Of a stretch of 25,357 nucleotides of DNA, positions 1 through 8,034 are shown in pieces. Position 1 is the stretch's first letter. Each line of letters opens with the position of its first letter. The notes beneath the pieces were generated by a model that ran no database searches, was not told where the DNA came from, and saw only the letters and a program-made list of their open reading frames with translations. The stretch comes from Bacillota bacterium (GTDB taxonomy: Bacteria; Bacillota; Clostridia; Lachnospirales; Lachnospiraceae), in contig JAIIAN010000016.1 in the NCBI GenBank assembly GCA_022717655.1, positions 1 through 25,357 of the forward strand, written 5' to 3'. The position numbers were made by a program, and so were the translations under genes.

Positions 1-721
1 CCATACCTGCTGCCATAACTTTTTCTATCGCCATTTCTGCAATATTGACAGAATCGGTATTATAAAAAATAAAATCTCTATCCAGCAACATATGACTTTC
101 CACATGTGCTCGGATTACTCCATTTAATCTGTTCCTGTTAATCTTATGTTCTACTTCTGCTCCCATCACTGCAATTCGATTCAATCCTTTATGAAGAATC
201 GAATTTGTGATTTCACAGCATGCATTTTCATTATCCGTATCAACTCTTAGTACCGATTCATCATCACATGGTCCAATCACTACAAATGGAACCCCTTTTT
301 CTTTCAAATAATTGATTTCATCATTATTTTCTACAGTACGGCTTAAAATCACTCCGTCCATGACATGCTTTTCTACTGCATTTATTAAGTTCGATATATC
401 ATTTGGCGTGATTTTTATTAAATTCACCTGATATCCTCGAATTGAAAAATAATCATATACACTTAAAAATACATTTAGAAAATATGGCATTGATGCAAAA
501 TGTTCTTCTCCCGGCAGTACGACAGCTATCATATTAGTATGAATATCTATATATTTTTTGATGCGAACATTCGGTACAAACTCATTTTCAACCAAATAAT
601 CTTCTATTTTCCGTCTGGTAACAGATGAAATCCGACCATTACCGGACAGTGCCCTTGAAACCGTTGAAACTGACATCCCCAGTTCTTTTGCAATCTGACT
701 AATATTCACCTTACTGTCCAT
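1..721 (-). CDS. LacI-family transcriptional regulator (C-terminus beyond window)
   Basis: The minus-strand frame is open from 721 to the left edge, about 240 residues of a family that usually has 330-350. The N-terminus is a classic LacI helix-turn-helix (ISQIAKELGMSVSTVSRAL, residues 7-25). It is followed by the hinge region and a periplasmic-binding-protein-like sugar-sensing domain (IAVVLPG, then VDTDNENACCE). I chose the ATG at 721 because a GAGGG lies about 9 bases upstream; the in-frame ATG at 730 directly abuts that site. It should bind an operator and release it, or bind it, in response to a sugar. It lies 36 bases after the MalG-type fragment, so it probably regulated the decayed operon upstream. 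No frameshift or stop is seen in the visible part. Confidence 0.9.
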   Translation of the reverse strand, partial: MDSKVNISQIAKELGMSVSTVSRALSGNGRISSVTRRKIEDYLVENEFVPNVRIKKYIDIHTNMIAVVLPGEEHFASMPYFLNVFLSVYDYFSIRGYQVNLIKITPNDISNLINAVEKHVMDGVILSRTVENNDEINYLKEKGVPFVVIGPCDDESVLRVDTDNENACCEITNSILHKGLNRIAVMGAEVEHKINRNRLNGVIRAHVESHMLLDRDFIFYNTDSVNIAEMAIEKVMAAGM

Positions 722-757
722 TTCTATCATCCCTCAAGGCAATTTTCCGTCAATTCT

Positions 758-1192
758 TTATTTGACAGAACCGGTAATCCCTTCTACAAAGTATTTCTGT
801 AATGCAAAGAATACAATTGCAGTCGGAATGGTTGTAATTAATACCGCCAGCATCAACATACCATAATCGGTTACATAACCTGAAATCAAGTTAGAAATCA
901 TCATTGGCATTGTCTGTGTCGTATTGTCTGACATGATAACTTTTGCCCATAAATAGTTATTCCATGCACTCATAAATGTTACAACACCTGCTGCCGCAAA
1001 AATCGCTTTCATAGATGGAATATACATCCGGAAGAAGATTCCAAATTCACTTAATCCATCAATTCGTGCTGCTTCAATAATGTCCACAGGAAAAGCTTTC
1101 GCATTGGTACGAAACATCATAATCAGAAGCGGAGTTGCCAGTGATGGAAGCATAAATCCAACTGCTGAGTTTAATAATCCAAGTTTGGATGA
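758..1192 (-). pseudogene. Sugar ABC transporter permease (MalG-type), C-terminal fragment
   Basis: This is the C-terminal half of a CUT1-family inner-membrane permease (usual length about 270-280 residues). Homology starts at SKLGLLNSAVGFMLPSLATP and includes the EAA loop (EAARIDGLSEFGIFFRMYIP) that docks on the ATPase subunit, then the last membrane helices and a normal C-terminus (FVEGITGSVK). The first roughly 130 residues, holding the first membrane helices, are missing. Read upstream, the frame meets a stop just beyond 1192, and the DNA changes to MalF-type sequence in another frame. An internal ATG at 1153 has no obvious role. It could not form a working permease alone; I call it a remnant left by a deletion between malF-like and malG-like genes. 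Confidence 0.85.
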
Positions 1193-1299
1193 GATAAAAA
1201 ATTATATGCTGAATGAATAATTCCAAGTTTCATGGCTATCATATTGATAAATCCGTCTGTTGCAAACAGAGAACGGAAAATAATCGCATAAGCTACCAT
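1171..1299 (-). pseudogene. Sugar ABC transporter permease (MalF-type), short internal fragment
   Basis: About 40 codons encode a segment typical of MalF-type permeases: AYAIIFRSLFATDGFIN, then MKLGII, then FLSHPN, where the family usually reads 'FLSDP' or 'WLTDP'. The frame is stopped by TGA at 1300-1302 on one side and TAA at 1171-1173 on the other. It lacks the N-terminal helices and the whole EAA loop. It runs into the MalG-type fragment at its 3' side and the GPH transporter tail at its 5' side. MalF and MalG genes are normally adjacent, so the order fits an original operon that lost internal DNA. The assignment rests on a short motif run, so confidence is moderate. Confidence 0.65.
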
Positions 1300-1598
1300 T
1301 CATCTGTGACATGATAAGCGTAATTACAATACAGATAATAAATGGAATCCATAAATACATAATATGAAGCATATCCAACCAGATTCAATTTATATAAGCC
1401 CTGCCATTTAGCAACCAGCCATGGGGTAATTAACAATGCAATAATTAATGGGATATTAATTGCCCATGAGAATATTGGGAATAAATTTTCATCATTTAAG
1501 ACATACATCATGTAATAAATACCCATGCTTAACATTGCTGAATAAATCTGCTGAAGAATATAGGTTACACAAATCATAATGTAATATTTATCTGCCAT
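1300..1598 (-). pseudogene. GPH-family sugar:cation symporter, middle and C-terminal fragments
   Basis: Two pieces of a glycoside-pentoside-hexuronide (melibiose-carrier type) symporter lie next to each other in different frames. The first (about 1598 to 1376) matches the middle of the protein: NKYY-like start (ADKYYIMICVTYILQQ), GIYYMMYVLNDENLF, then PLIIALLITPWLVAKW and LNLVGY. The second (1378 to about 1300) looks like the last membrane helix (MLHIMYLWIPFIICIVITL). Roughly 100 residues between them and the whole N-terminal half are missing. A 121-residue frame spans 1293-1658, but its last 25 residues are out-of-frame translation of the second piece. A full-length member has about 450 residues and 12 membrane helices, so this is not functional. 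Confidence 0.7.
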
Positions 1599-2411
1599 GA
1601 CTTCCTGCTCTGTATTTATCCACATAACTTTCTTCCGGTCCGATTCCATAATATTCAACCTGATTCCATGCTTTTTCTAAAAACAGGCGGATTCCAAATC
1701 TCGGAAGCATCGGAAATTCCATATCTTTCTCCATATCCATTGCTACTGATATCGAACCATCCAAGTCAATCGTCCAATCTGCTTTTATATTCAAAATCCT
1801 CTGCACAGTCGGCGCTGATATGCTTAATGTACTGTGAATGATAACTCTTCCCTCTTTGATTTCATAAGAGGTCTCATAAGCTCTCGCATAGCTCTGGTCA
1901 TAATGTGCATCCATTTTAATTTTTCTTTTCGGTCATTATCAGTCGGTGCTCTCCAGATATTGATTTCCATTGGTTGAACAAGAAGTTCTTTTTCTTTTAT
2001 CTTGATTTGTTCAAATAAACCAGTCAGCTTATTAAACACATAACTATTTCCATCCGATTTTTGAATCATAAGAAAACGATTTGTTTCTTTGACATGAACT
2101 GTCTCTTTTGTTGGATTCTCTGTTTTTAATTCCATCAATTCTACCACTCGTTGATTTCGCATATCTTTTGTCGGAATTAAAATTTCATCAAATCCAAGTG
2201 ATGCTCCTGCCGGCTGAAGCGGATTTGCTTCTTTTAAATGATAATTTATTTTCAGATAACATCTTCCTGCTTCAGGAAGCATTACCGGAATCATTATTTT
2301 TCCTTTTTGACCCGGAAGAATACTATCTTTGATTGGTGCGATTCCTCCACCAATATTTTTTCCATCTACTTCAATTCCATAAGTTTTGTTTCCAGCTTTG
2401 TTCCACTTTCC
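1588..2411 (-). pseudogene. Beta-galactosidase (GH2, LacZ-type), C-terminal domains, frameshifted
   Basis: This fragment covers the linker domain and the C-terminal 'Bgal small chain' domain of a LacZ-type enzyme. In one frame it reads LLVQPMEINIWRAPTDNDR, the family signature near the small-chain N-terminus, preceded by LPEAGRCYLKINYHLKE and PAGASLGFDE. Near 1910-1917 the frame changes, and homology continues as MDAHYDQSYARAYETS, LPRFGIRLFLE and VEYYGIGPEESYVDKYRAG. The GH2 catalytic barrel with its glutamates (about the first 650 residues) is absent. The 5' side is joined to a flavoprotein reductase N-terminus around 2380-2410, and the 3' side to a GPH transporter fragment near 1598. It is a clear pseudogene with one frameshift and two foreign junctions. 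Confidence 0.88.
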
Positions 2412-2692
2412 AGTGTTACCAAAAATCCATTTTCATTTGATTCAAAAGCGGTCGCTTCATCTTCTAAAAATTCAACTTCCAGACTTTCGGCATGTCCTCG
2501 GATTTTTTCTCCCAGTTCATAACCATTTATTCCATAAAAACCAGGATAGTTATCAATTCGACTGCTCTCTGCCATCTGACCGGTTCCTTCATATTCTTTT
2601 TCTACTATCAGCACATTTAAGTTTGCTCTTTTTGCATAAATAGCTGCGGTCATACCTGCCGGACCACTTCCAATAATCAGAACATCTGTCAT
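2366..2692 (-). pseudogene. Thioredoxin-reductase-like flavoprotein, N-terminal fragment
   Basis: The first roughly 95 residues match the FAD-binding N-terminus of a thioredoxin reductase-like enzyme: dinucleotide motif GSGPAGMTAAIYAKRANL, then GQMAESSRIDNYPGF, GYELGEKIRGHAE and FLVTLESG. A normal member has about 310 residues, including the CxxC redox site and an NADPH domain; both are missing. After LESGTK the frame enters LacZ-type DNA in the wrong frame and stops at 2366. The preferred start is the ATG at 2692, 8 bases after AGGAGG; the ATG at 2698 is too close to that site. The intact start signals mean a truncated, probably unstable peptide might still be made. Confidence 0.8.
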
Positions 2693-2792
2693 CTGCATTT
2701 CCTCCTGATTTTTATTTTCCCTTTTTCCTATAAGTTTAATATGTTTTGCATGCCATTGATATTATCACAATCAAAATTACCTGTCTAATACA

Positions 2793-2836
2793 CAAAAAAA
2801 ATAGCCAGTTATAGTTTTAAGCTATAACTGGCTATT
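2793..2836 (-). terminator. Intrinsic terminator after the LysR gene
   Basis: A perfect 15-bp inverted repeat (arms 2800-2814 and 2822-2836, 7-base loop) is followed on the minus strand by a run of eight T's. It starts 15 bases after the LysR stop codon and closes the choline-module transcription unit. The stem is A/T-rich except for a GCC/GGC core. Confidence 0.92.
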
Positions 2837-2851
2837 TCATGATTCCTTTCG

Positions 2852-3772
2852 TTATTCCGTTTTCAGATATTCTTTTAATGCATTTACGTACATCTCACCT
2901 AATTTACTTAAAATCAGATTCTTTCTTGTCACATATCCGACTTCCATTTTGTTTTCTTCCGGTCCTTCACTATTTTTAAACGGTACTGCACGATAATCAT
3001 TTCCATTTAAATCTTCACAGATTAGACCGGAACAAAGCGTATAACCATTTAAGCCCACCATTAAATTCAGCATCGTCGCTCTGTCATTTGCATGAATAAT
3101 CTGACTATATTCATTTGTCGGCAGTAATTCTTCTGAAAGATAAAAAGAACTGTTGTCTCCCTGCTCAAATGCCAGACACGGATAATTCTCTAACTGCTTC
3201 ATCGTAATACATGCTTCTTCCGCTAACGGATGTCCCTTCCATAAATAAACATAAGCATCACACTCAATTAAAGGATGAAATTCCAGATTTGCAGAGTTTA
3301 AGAGTTTTTCCATGGATTTGCGGTTAAAGTCACTTAAATATAATACCCCGATTTCACTTTTCATTGTGCTGACATCCATAATAACTTCTTCAGTCTTTGT
3401 TTCACGGATTGCAAGTTCATACTGTGACATATCCAGCGTCTTTGCAACATCCACAAACGCTTTGACCGCAAAGGAATAATGCTGGGTAGAAACTGCGAAT
3501 TTCTTCTTATAAGAACCGCCTTCTGTATAACGATGCAGTAACTGTTCATACTCATGGTAAAGCTCTTTGGCATAGGTTAAAAATTCCACGCCGTCATTCG
3601 TCAGTGTCACTCCACGTCCGTTTCTGAAAAAAATCGTAATCCCAATTTCTTTTTCCAGTTCCTTCAGAGCATTGGTTAAAGAAGGCTGTGAAACATAAAG
3701 CTGCTCTGCCGCTTTATTTAGGGATTTCGTTTCCGCTATTGTCAAAATATATTTTAACTGTATAAGTGTCAT
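2852..3772 (-). CDS. LysR-family transcriptional regulator
   Basis: The protein has 306 residues, the usual length for the family. It carries the N-terminal winged helix-turn-helix (residues 1-60: SLNKAAEQLYVSQPSLTNAL, then LEKEIGITIFFRNGRGVTLT) and a C-terminal effector-binding domain. The ATG at 3772 has a GGAG 8 bases upstream. It lies 51 bases after the BCCT transporter gene in the same direction, with a hairpin between them, and is followed by a strong terminator. By position it probably controls the choline-uptake and activation operon, perhaps sensing choline or a derivative. That link is inference; LysR genes more often lie divergent from their targets. Confidence 0.92.
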   Translation of the reverse strand: MTLIQLKYILTIAETKSLNKAAEQLYVSQPSLTNALKELEKEIGITIFFRNGRGVTLTNDGVEFLTYAKELYHEYEQLLHRYTEGGSYKKKFAVSTQHYSFAVKAFVDVAKTLDMSQYELAIRETKTEEVIMDVSTMKSEIGVLYLSDFNRKSMEKLLNSANLEFHPLIECDAYVYLWKGHPLAEEACITMKQLENYPCLAFEQGDNSSFYLSEELLPTNEYSQIIHANDRATMLNLMVGLNGYTLCSGLICEDLNGNDYRAVPFKNSEGPEENKMEVGYVTRKNLILSKLGEMYVNALKEYLKTE

Positions 3773-3804
3773 ATTAAATTCTCCAGTTCTTTACCGTTTT
3801 CTAC

Positions 3805-3838
3805 AAAAGCAAGTCTCCACCCACTACTTCTTGCTTTT
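3805..3838. repeat. 9-bp inverted repeat between transporter and LysR genes
   Basis: The arms AAAAGCAAG (3805-3813) and CTTGCTTTT (3830-3838) are perfectly complementary around a 16-base loop that contains the transporter's stop codon. Read on the minus strand, the hairpin ends in TTTT, so it could act as a weak terminator or attenuator that lowers lysR expression relative to the upstream genes. The long loop makes it weaker than the terminator at 2793-2836. Confidence 0.5.
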
Positions 3839-5377
3839 CGTAGTTGAATCAGGAGATTTACTTGATTCAGCTAAATACTTCCCGGCATCTTTAAAGAAAC
3901 TTATCAAAATAAGAATCATAATAATGCCAATCGGAAATGCCGAAATGATACTGATACTCTGAATGTTATTCATCGAACTTTCCGAAAACACTAGCGCAAT
4001 CGGCAATACAATCAATAGCAAACACCATAATAATTCAATCAGTTTATGCGGATGCTCATTTTCTCCAAGCTCCTTGTAACTATAACAAGCTGCCGTATAT
4101 GCAATCGAATCAAATGAAGTTGCATAAAATGCAATCATACATAACACTGTAATTACTAAAATCACCTTTGCCAACGGCATTGTATCTATAATATTCAAAA
4201 TGAGTCCATAAAGGTCTCCATCTTTCGCATATTGGGAAATAAAATCTGCTTTTCCACTGACTTGAAGCCCAAGCCCATAATTTCCAAGTACGACAAAACT
4301 AATAATTGTTGAGCCAACACCAAACACATATCCTCCAAGAATCGTTTGTTTAATCGTTCTGCCGCGTGAAATATTACCAATAAAGAATGGAGCTGCGACT
4401 GCCCAAACCATCCAATAGGCCCAATAATAAATCGTCCAATCTTGTGGGAAATTACTGGTGCGTTCCGGATCCGTAAATGTGCTTAACTCTATAAAATGCT
4501 GTAACATCTTTCCAAAGCTTTGGAAGCCATTTTCAATGATAAATTTTCCCTGACCACCGATCAGCAACACAATCAATAATAAGCCAAAGAAAAGATAAAT
4601 ACACAGCTTCGCCAAAAAACTAATTCCTTTAAATCCATGCAAAACTGCATAGGTATATACTGCACAGGTAACCAACAAAATGATAATTGTAACGACTGTT
4701 CGGCTAATCGTGATACCAAATAGTTTTACAATAATTGCTGCCAAAAGCGGTGTTGCAACACTAAATGTCGTTGCAGTTCCGGCAAGCAGTGCAAATAATG
4801 CAAATAAGTCAATCACACGTCCCAACACACCATCCGCATGCTTCCCAATAACTGGTCGACATGCTTCCGAATATCTCTGACGATTTCTTTTTCTCACGTG
4901 TAACATAAAACCGAATACGACTGCAAGTACCAGATAAAATGCCCATGGAATAAAGCTCCAATGAAACAGTGGAAAAACGCCTGCCCATTCTGCCACAGAG
5001 CCAAGCTCTTCCATATGCGGATTAGTTGCGTACATTACCCATTCCGCAAATGAATAGAACAAAATGTCTGCTGCAAGTCCACAAGTAAACATCATGCTTC
5101 CCCATACAAAAAATGGATATTTCGGCTTCTCATTTGGCTCGCCTAATACGACATTCCCATATTTTGAAAAAGCTAAATAAACAGAAACCAACAAAACTGC
5201 CAAACCAATTACTAAATAATAAATCCCGACTGTATCACCGAAAAAAAATCTCACCTTACTTATAATGTTATTGGACTCATTTGGAAATACAAATAATACA
5301 CCCGCCAATAACATAATGCTAATAAAAGGAGCTAACGTGATGAGCCAGTCTATTCTTTTGCGATCTAATTTATTCAT
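3824..5377 (-). CDS. BCCT-family transporter (probable choline uptake)
   Basis: The product is an integral membrane protein of about 517 residues with around 12 hydrophobic helices, as expected for betaine/choline/carnitine transporters. The family's tryptophan-rich segment and following loop are visible around residues 312-340 (WTIYYWAYWMVWAVAAPFF, then ISRGRTI). The start is taken as ATG 5377, because GGAGG lies 8 bases before it; the in-frame ATG at 5392 overlaps that site. The ribosome binding site lies inside the 3' end of the preceding nucleotidyltransferase gene, and the two genes overlap by 8 bases, indicating translational coupling. The neighbouring LicA/LicC-like enzymes point to choline as substrate, in place of the LicB permease used by pneumococcus. 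Betaine or carnitine cannot be excluded from sequence. Confidence 0.88.
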   Translation of the reverse strand: MNKLDRKRIDWLITLAPFISIMLLAGVLFVFPNESNNIISKVRFFFGDTVGIYYLVIGLAVLLVSVYLAFSKYGNVVLGEPNEKPKYPFFVWGSMMFTCGLAADILFYSFAEWVMYATNPHMEELGSVAEWAGVFPLFHWSFIPWAFYLVLAVVFGFMLHVRKRNRQRYSEACRPVIGKHADGVLGRVIDLFALFALLAGTATTFSVATPLLAAIIVKLFGITISRTVVTIIILLVTCAVYTYAVLHGFKGISFLAKLCIYLFFGLLLIVLLIGGQGKFIIENGFQSFGKMLQHFIELSTFTDPERTSNFPQDWTIYYWAYWMVWAVAAPFFIGNISRGRTIKQTILGGYVFGVGSTIISFVVLGNYGLGLQVSGKADFISQYAKDGDLYGLILNIIDTMPLAKVILVITVLCMIAFYATSFDSIAYTAACYSYKELGENEHPHKLIELLWCLLLIVLPIALVFSESSMNNIQSISIISAFPIGIIMILILISFFKDAGKYLAESSKSPDSTTKSKK

Positions 5378-6257
5378 TGATTTTTCCTCCATGTATCAGC
5401 TTTTGTAGCTGATAGTCATACTCAAACTGTTTTCCCTGTATTTCAAACTTAACTCCGGTTACCAGACCTTTTTCGTCTTTTGCCGGAACAAGCTGTTTAA
5501 TTTCGCCTTCTTTTATCTGAAGTTCTTCCGAAATTTGTTTTAAAATTTCTGAACCCGAATTCGTTCGATAGCTCTCATCAAACTCTCTTAGCTCATCCAA
5601 GGAATCAAATTCATACACTTCATCCGCACTATATTTTCTGGTCTTCATAGAAAGCTCTGCGATGTGATCAATATAAATATCTTCCCATAATTTATTCCTG
5701 GTTTCCGGTTTGTTATACTCGGCTTCTAAGATTTCAAGAAAACGTTTGCTAAATGGCTCTGCCCAGAAGGTATGTCCCATCATATACCAGGAATTTTTTC
5801 CACCCACTTTTACATCGGTAATTCTTCCGGTTTCATCTTCTGTGACGCACCACTCATTTGTCTCTCCATCTGCATAGAGCACCGAATAATAGCTGTCTTC
5901 TACTTCCGCTTCAAATGGATTCTTTGAAAAATAATTATCTGCACTGCACACATAAGTATTTCCAATCCATTCTCTTGCCGAATAAATCGAACCATTGTTA
6001 TTTCTGGTCGCATACTCTGGATTTTCGATGAGTGTCACCTGACATTTCTCTTTTAAATATTCAAATTTTTCTTTTTTATATCCCGTGACAATTGCAATAT
6101 CATGGATTCCGGCCTCTTTTAACTGGCGAATTTGGCGCTCGATCAGCACTTCACCTTTTACTGTAATCAAAGCCTTTGGCTTTTCATAAGAAAGAGGAGC
6201 AAATCGACTGGACAATCCTGCTGCCATAATAATTGCATTTTCTACTTTATAAGCCAT
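5370..6257 (-). CDS. LicC-like nucleotidyltransferase (probable CTP:phosphocholine cytidylyltransferase paralogue)
   Basis: This 295-residue protein begins with a sugar-nucleotidyltransferase fold: AIIMAAGLSSRFAPL at residues 8-22 (nucleotide-binding loop), then PKALITVKGEVLIER, and an acidic metal site around VCSADNYF. It resembles the middle domain of the upstream gene product throughout its first roughly 230 residues. The last 55 residues (ISEELQIKEGEIKQL, then VKFEIQGKQFEYDY) resemble the start of that neighbour's kinase domain but stop before any catalytic kinase motif. The ATG at 6257 overlaps the upstream gene by 11 bases, with only a weak GAAGAA site, so it is probably translated by coupling. 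Likely reaction: phosphocholine + CTP to CDP-choline in the cytoplasm. Another amino-alcohol phosphate is possible. Confidence 0.82.
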   Translation of the reverse strand: MAYKVENAIIMAAGLSSRFAPLSYEKPKALITVKGEVLIERQIRQLKEAGIHDIAIVTGYKKEKFEYLKEKCQVTLIENPEYATRNNNGSIYSAREWIGNTYVCSADNYFSKNPFEAEVEDSYYSVLYADGETNEWCVTEDETGRITDVKVGGKNSWYMMGHTFWAEPFSKRFLEILEAEYNKPETRNKLWEDIYIDHIAELSMKTRKYSADEVYEFDSLDELREFDESYRTNSGSEILKQISEELQIKEGEIKQLVPAKDEKGLVTGVKFEIQGKQFEYDYQLQKLIHGGKINE

Positions 6258-7995
6258 TTTCTAATTCTTCCTTTACATATTTATAATACTCTTTCGCATA
6301 ACGATACTGTCTTAACGAATACTCTCCAAACTCTACGCCTTCATGCGATTTTACTTCACACCAGTTACTCCACAGCAGACCACACGCTGCAATATAACAG
6401 TAAATCTTTAATCGTTTTTCTTTTTTGCAGCCTTCTGTATAATACGCATCGATTAACGCATCTGCCTGCACTTTTTCATACATGGAATAAATGATAAACA
6501 TCGCAAGATCCACATCGGTATCCTGCATTCCCGCATATTCCCAGTCAATTAATGCGATTCTGTCTTTGGTCATCAAAAAGTTATCCGGAACAGAATCAAT
6601 ATGACACAGCGAGATCTGCTTTTCCTGCTTATCAATATAGTTTTTTAATTCATATACATGCGCTTTGGTTTTCTTGTAATCACGGTAGCAGGATGGAATT
6701 CCCTTCCACAACTTTTCATAAAATTCCAACCGCTCAAAAACATCAAAGGTATGTTCCACCTTTACCCCGCTTTCATGAAACTTACGAAGCACCGCCATAC
6801 ATGCTTTTACATCCTCCGGATTTTCGGCATCACAGCATCTTGCATCTTCGATAAATTCTGTCAGTTTGTAACCATTTTCCGGATTGATATATCGAATGGA
6901 ATCACAAATACCAAGCGGTTTGATTACCTGATAAACTTCGTATTCCTGCTTTCGGTTAATCAACATTTCTGTTCCTTCGCCCGGAATCCTCATAATAAAC
7001 CGTTTGCCTCTGCACTTGAACATAAAAGAGCGATTTGTCATGCCTTTTTTTAGAACTTCAATCTCTTCTAATTCATTTGGCTCACATGCCAGAATTTCAG
7101 AAATCAAATGAATCACATCTGAATCAAGCTGTTTTGACGTGTCATCGAGTTCCCTTAACTGCTCATAAGTATTAATTTCATAAACACTTCTTGACGGCAC
7201 GATTTTCGCTGATACATACATCTTACCTTTTTTCATCAGGGCACTTTCCCAGAATACATTTGCATAAGCTTTTTTCTTACTCATTTCTTTTATCTGGCTC
7301 TGAAGTTCTCCTGCTTCTTCTTCAAGGATGTACGCAATGCCTACCATTGCATTTCCGCTTTTTTCTGCATCTACCGAAACTAGTTCTAATTTTCGATTGA
7401 CTCTGACATCGCTTTCGTCATCCACCAAATCTGTCACCATGTACCAGGAATACAGCTCTCTTTTGGAAAATGGATTTTTTTCACACCAGACATCGCATGG
7501 AATAATATACGTATTTGAAATCCTGTCTTTTGCAAGTGCCAGAGAATGAAGATTGTTGTACTGCGCATATTCACGATTGACAATTAAATTTACCTGAAAC
7601 TCATCAATCAGATATTCATACTGCTCTTTCATAAACCCGACAATAATGTCAATCTGAAAAATTCCGGCTTCATGAAGCTGGCGAATTAACCGCTCAATCA
7701 ATGGTTCTCCATTAACCTCGATTAACCCCTTTGGCACTTCCCGATTCATCGGCATCATCCGGATTCCATAACCTGCTGCCAAAATAATTGCATTTTTCGG
7801 AGTTTTCTTTTCAAACTCCGCTTCTGCTTTTTCTGTTAATTGATATTCTTTGGTAAGATACTCTTTCTGAATCAATTCATTTAAGGACTGATTGACTTTT
7901 CCAAGCGAATATCCTGTCTTTTCTGTTAAAATTCGCTGATTTTCATAACCGCTTTCTGCGATTTCGTTCATAATATCATATTCTTGTATATTCAT
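6247..7995 (-). CDS. Winged helix + LicC-like nucleotidyltransferase + LicA-like choline kinase fusion (LicCA-type)
   Basis: The 582-residue protein has three parts. Residues 1-60 form a MarR-like winged helix (ILTEKTGYSLGKVNQSLNEL). Residues about 66-290 form a nucleotidyltransferase (AIILAAGYGIRMMPM, PKGLIEVNGEPLIERLIRQL). Residues about 310-582 form a choline/aminoglycoside-kinase fold with catalytic loop CHIDSVPDNFL near 463 and metal-binding LIDWEYAG near 481. Known LicCA enzymes (for example in oral treponemes) phosphorylate choline and then make CDP-choline. ATG 7995 is preferred: AAGGTGG lies 5 bases upstream, whereas the ATG at 8025 almost coincides with the predicted transcription start. 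It heads the operon. The N-terminal DNA-binding-like domain could be regulatory. Confidence 0.85.
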   Translation of the reverse strand: MNIQEYDIMNEIAESGYENQRILTEKTGYSLGKVNQSLNELIQKEYLTKEYQLTEKAEAEFEKKTPKNAIILAAGYGIRMMPMNREVPKGLIEVNGEPLIERLIRQLHEAGIFQIDIIVGFMKEQYEYLIDEFQVNLIVNREYAQYNNLHSLALAKDRISNTYIIPCDVWCEKNPFSKRELYSWYMVTDLVDDESDVRVNRKLELVSVDAEKSGNAMVGIAYILEEEAGELQSQIKEMSKKKAYANVFWESALMKKGKMYVSAKIVPSRSVYEINTYEQLRELDDTSKQLDSDVIHLISEILACEPNELEEIEVLKKGMTNRSFMFKCRGKRFIMRIPGEGTEMLINRKQEYEVYQVIKPLGICDSIRYINPENGYKLTEFIEDARCCDAENPEDVKACMAVLRKFHESGVKVEHTFDVFERLEFYEKLWKGIPSCYRDYKKTKAHVYELKNYIDKQEKQISLCHIDSVPDNFLMTKDRIALIDWEYAGMQDTDVDLAMFIIYSMYEKVQADALIDAYYTEGCKKEKRLKIYCYIAACGLLWSNWCEVKSHEGVEFGEYSLRQYRYAKEYYKYVKEELENGL

Positions 7996-8034
7996 GTAAT
8001 CCACCTTTTTAATTTTCGTGAACATTTTGGCATT

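Noticed and set aside
1293..1658. A 121-residue frame as a stand-alone membrane protein
   Set aside because: Its start lies in LacZ sequence, its middle is GPH transporter, and its end is out-of-frame transporter DNA, so it is a chance frame across junctions.
2755..2780. TGATAATATCA palindrome upstream of the reductase fragment as a regulator site
   Set aside because: Short and A/T-rich, so expected by chance here, and the gene behind it is broken.
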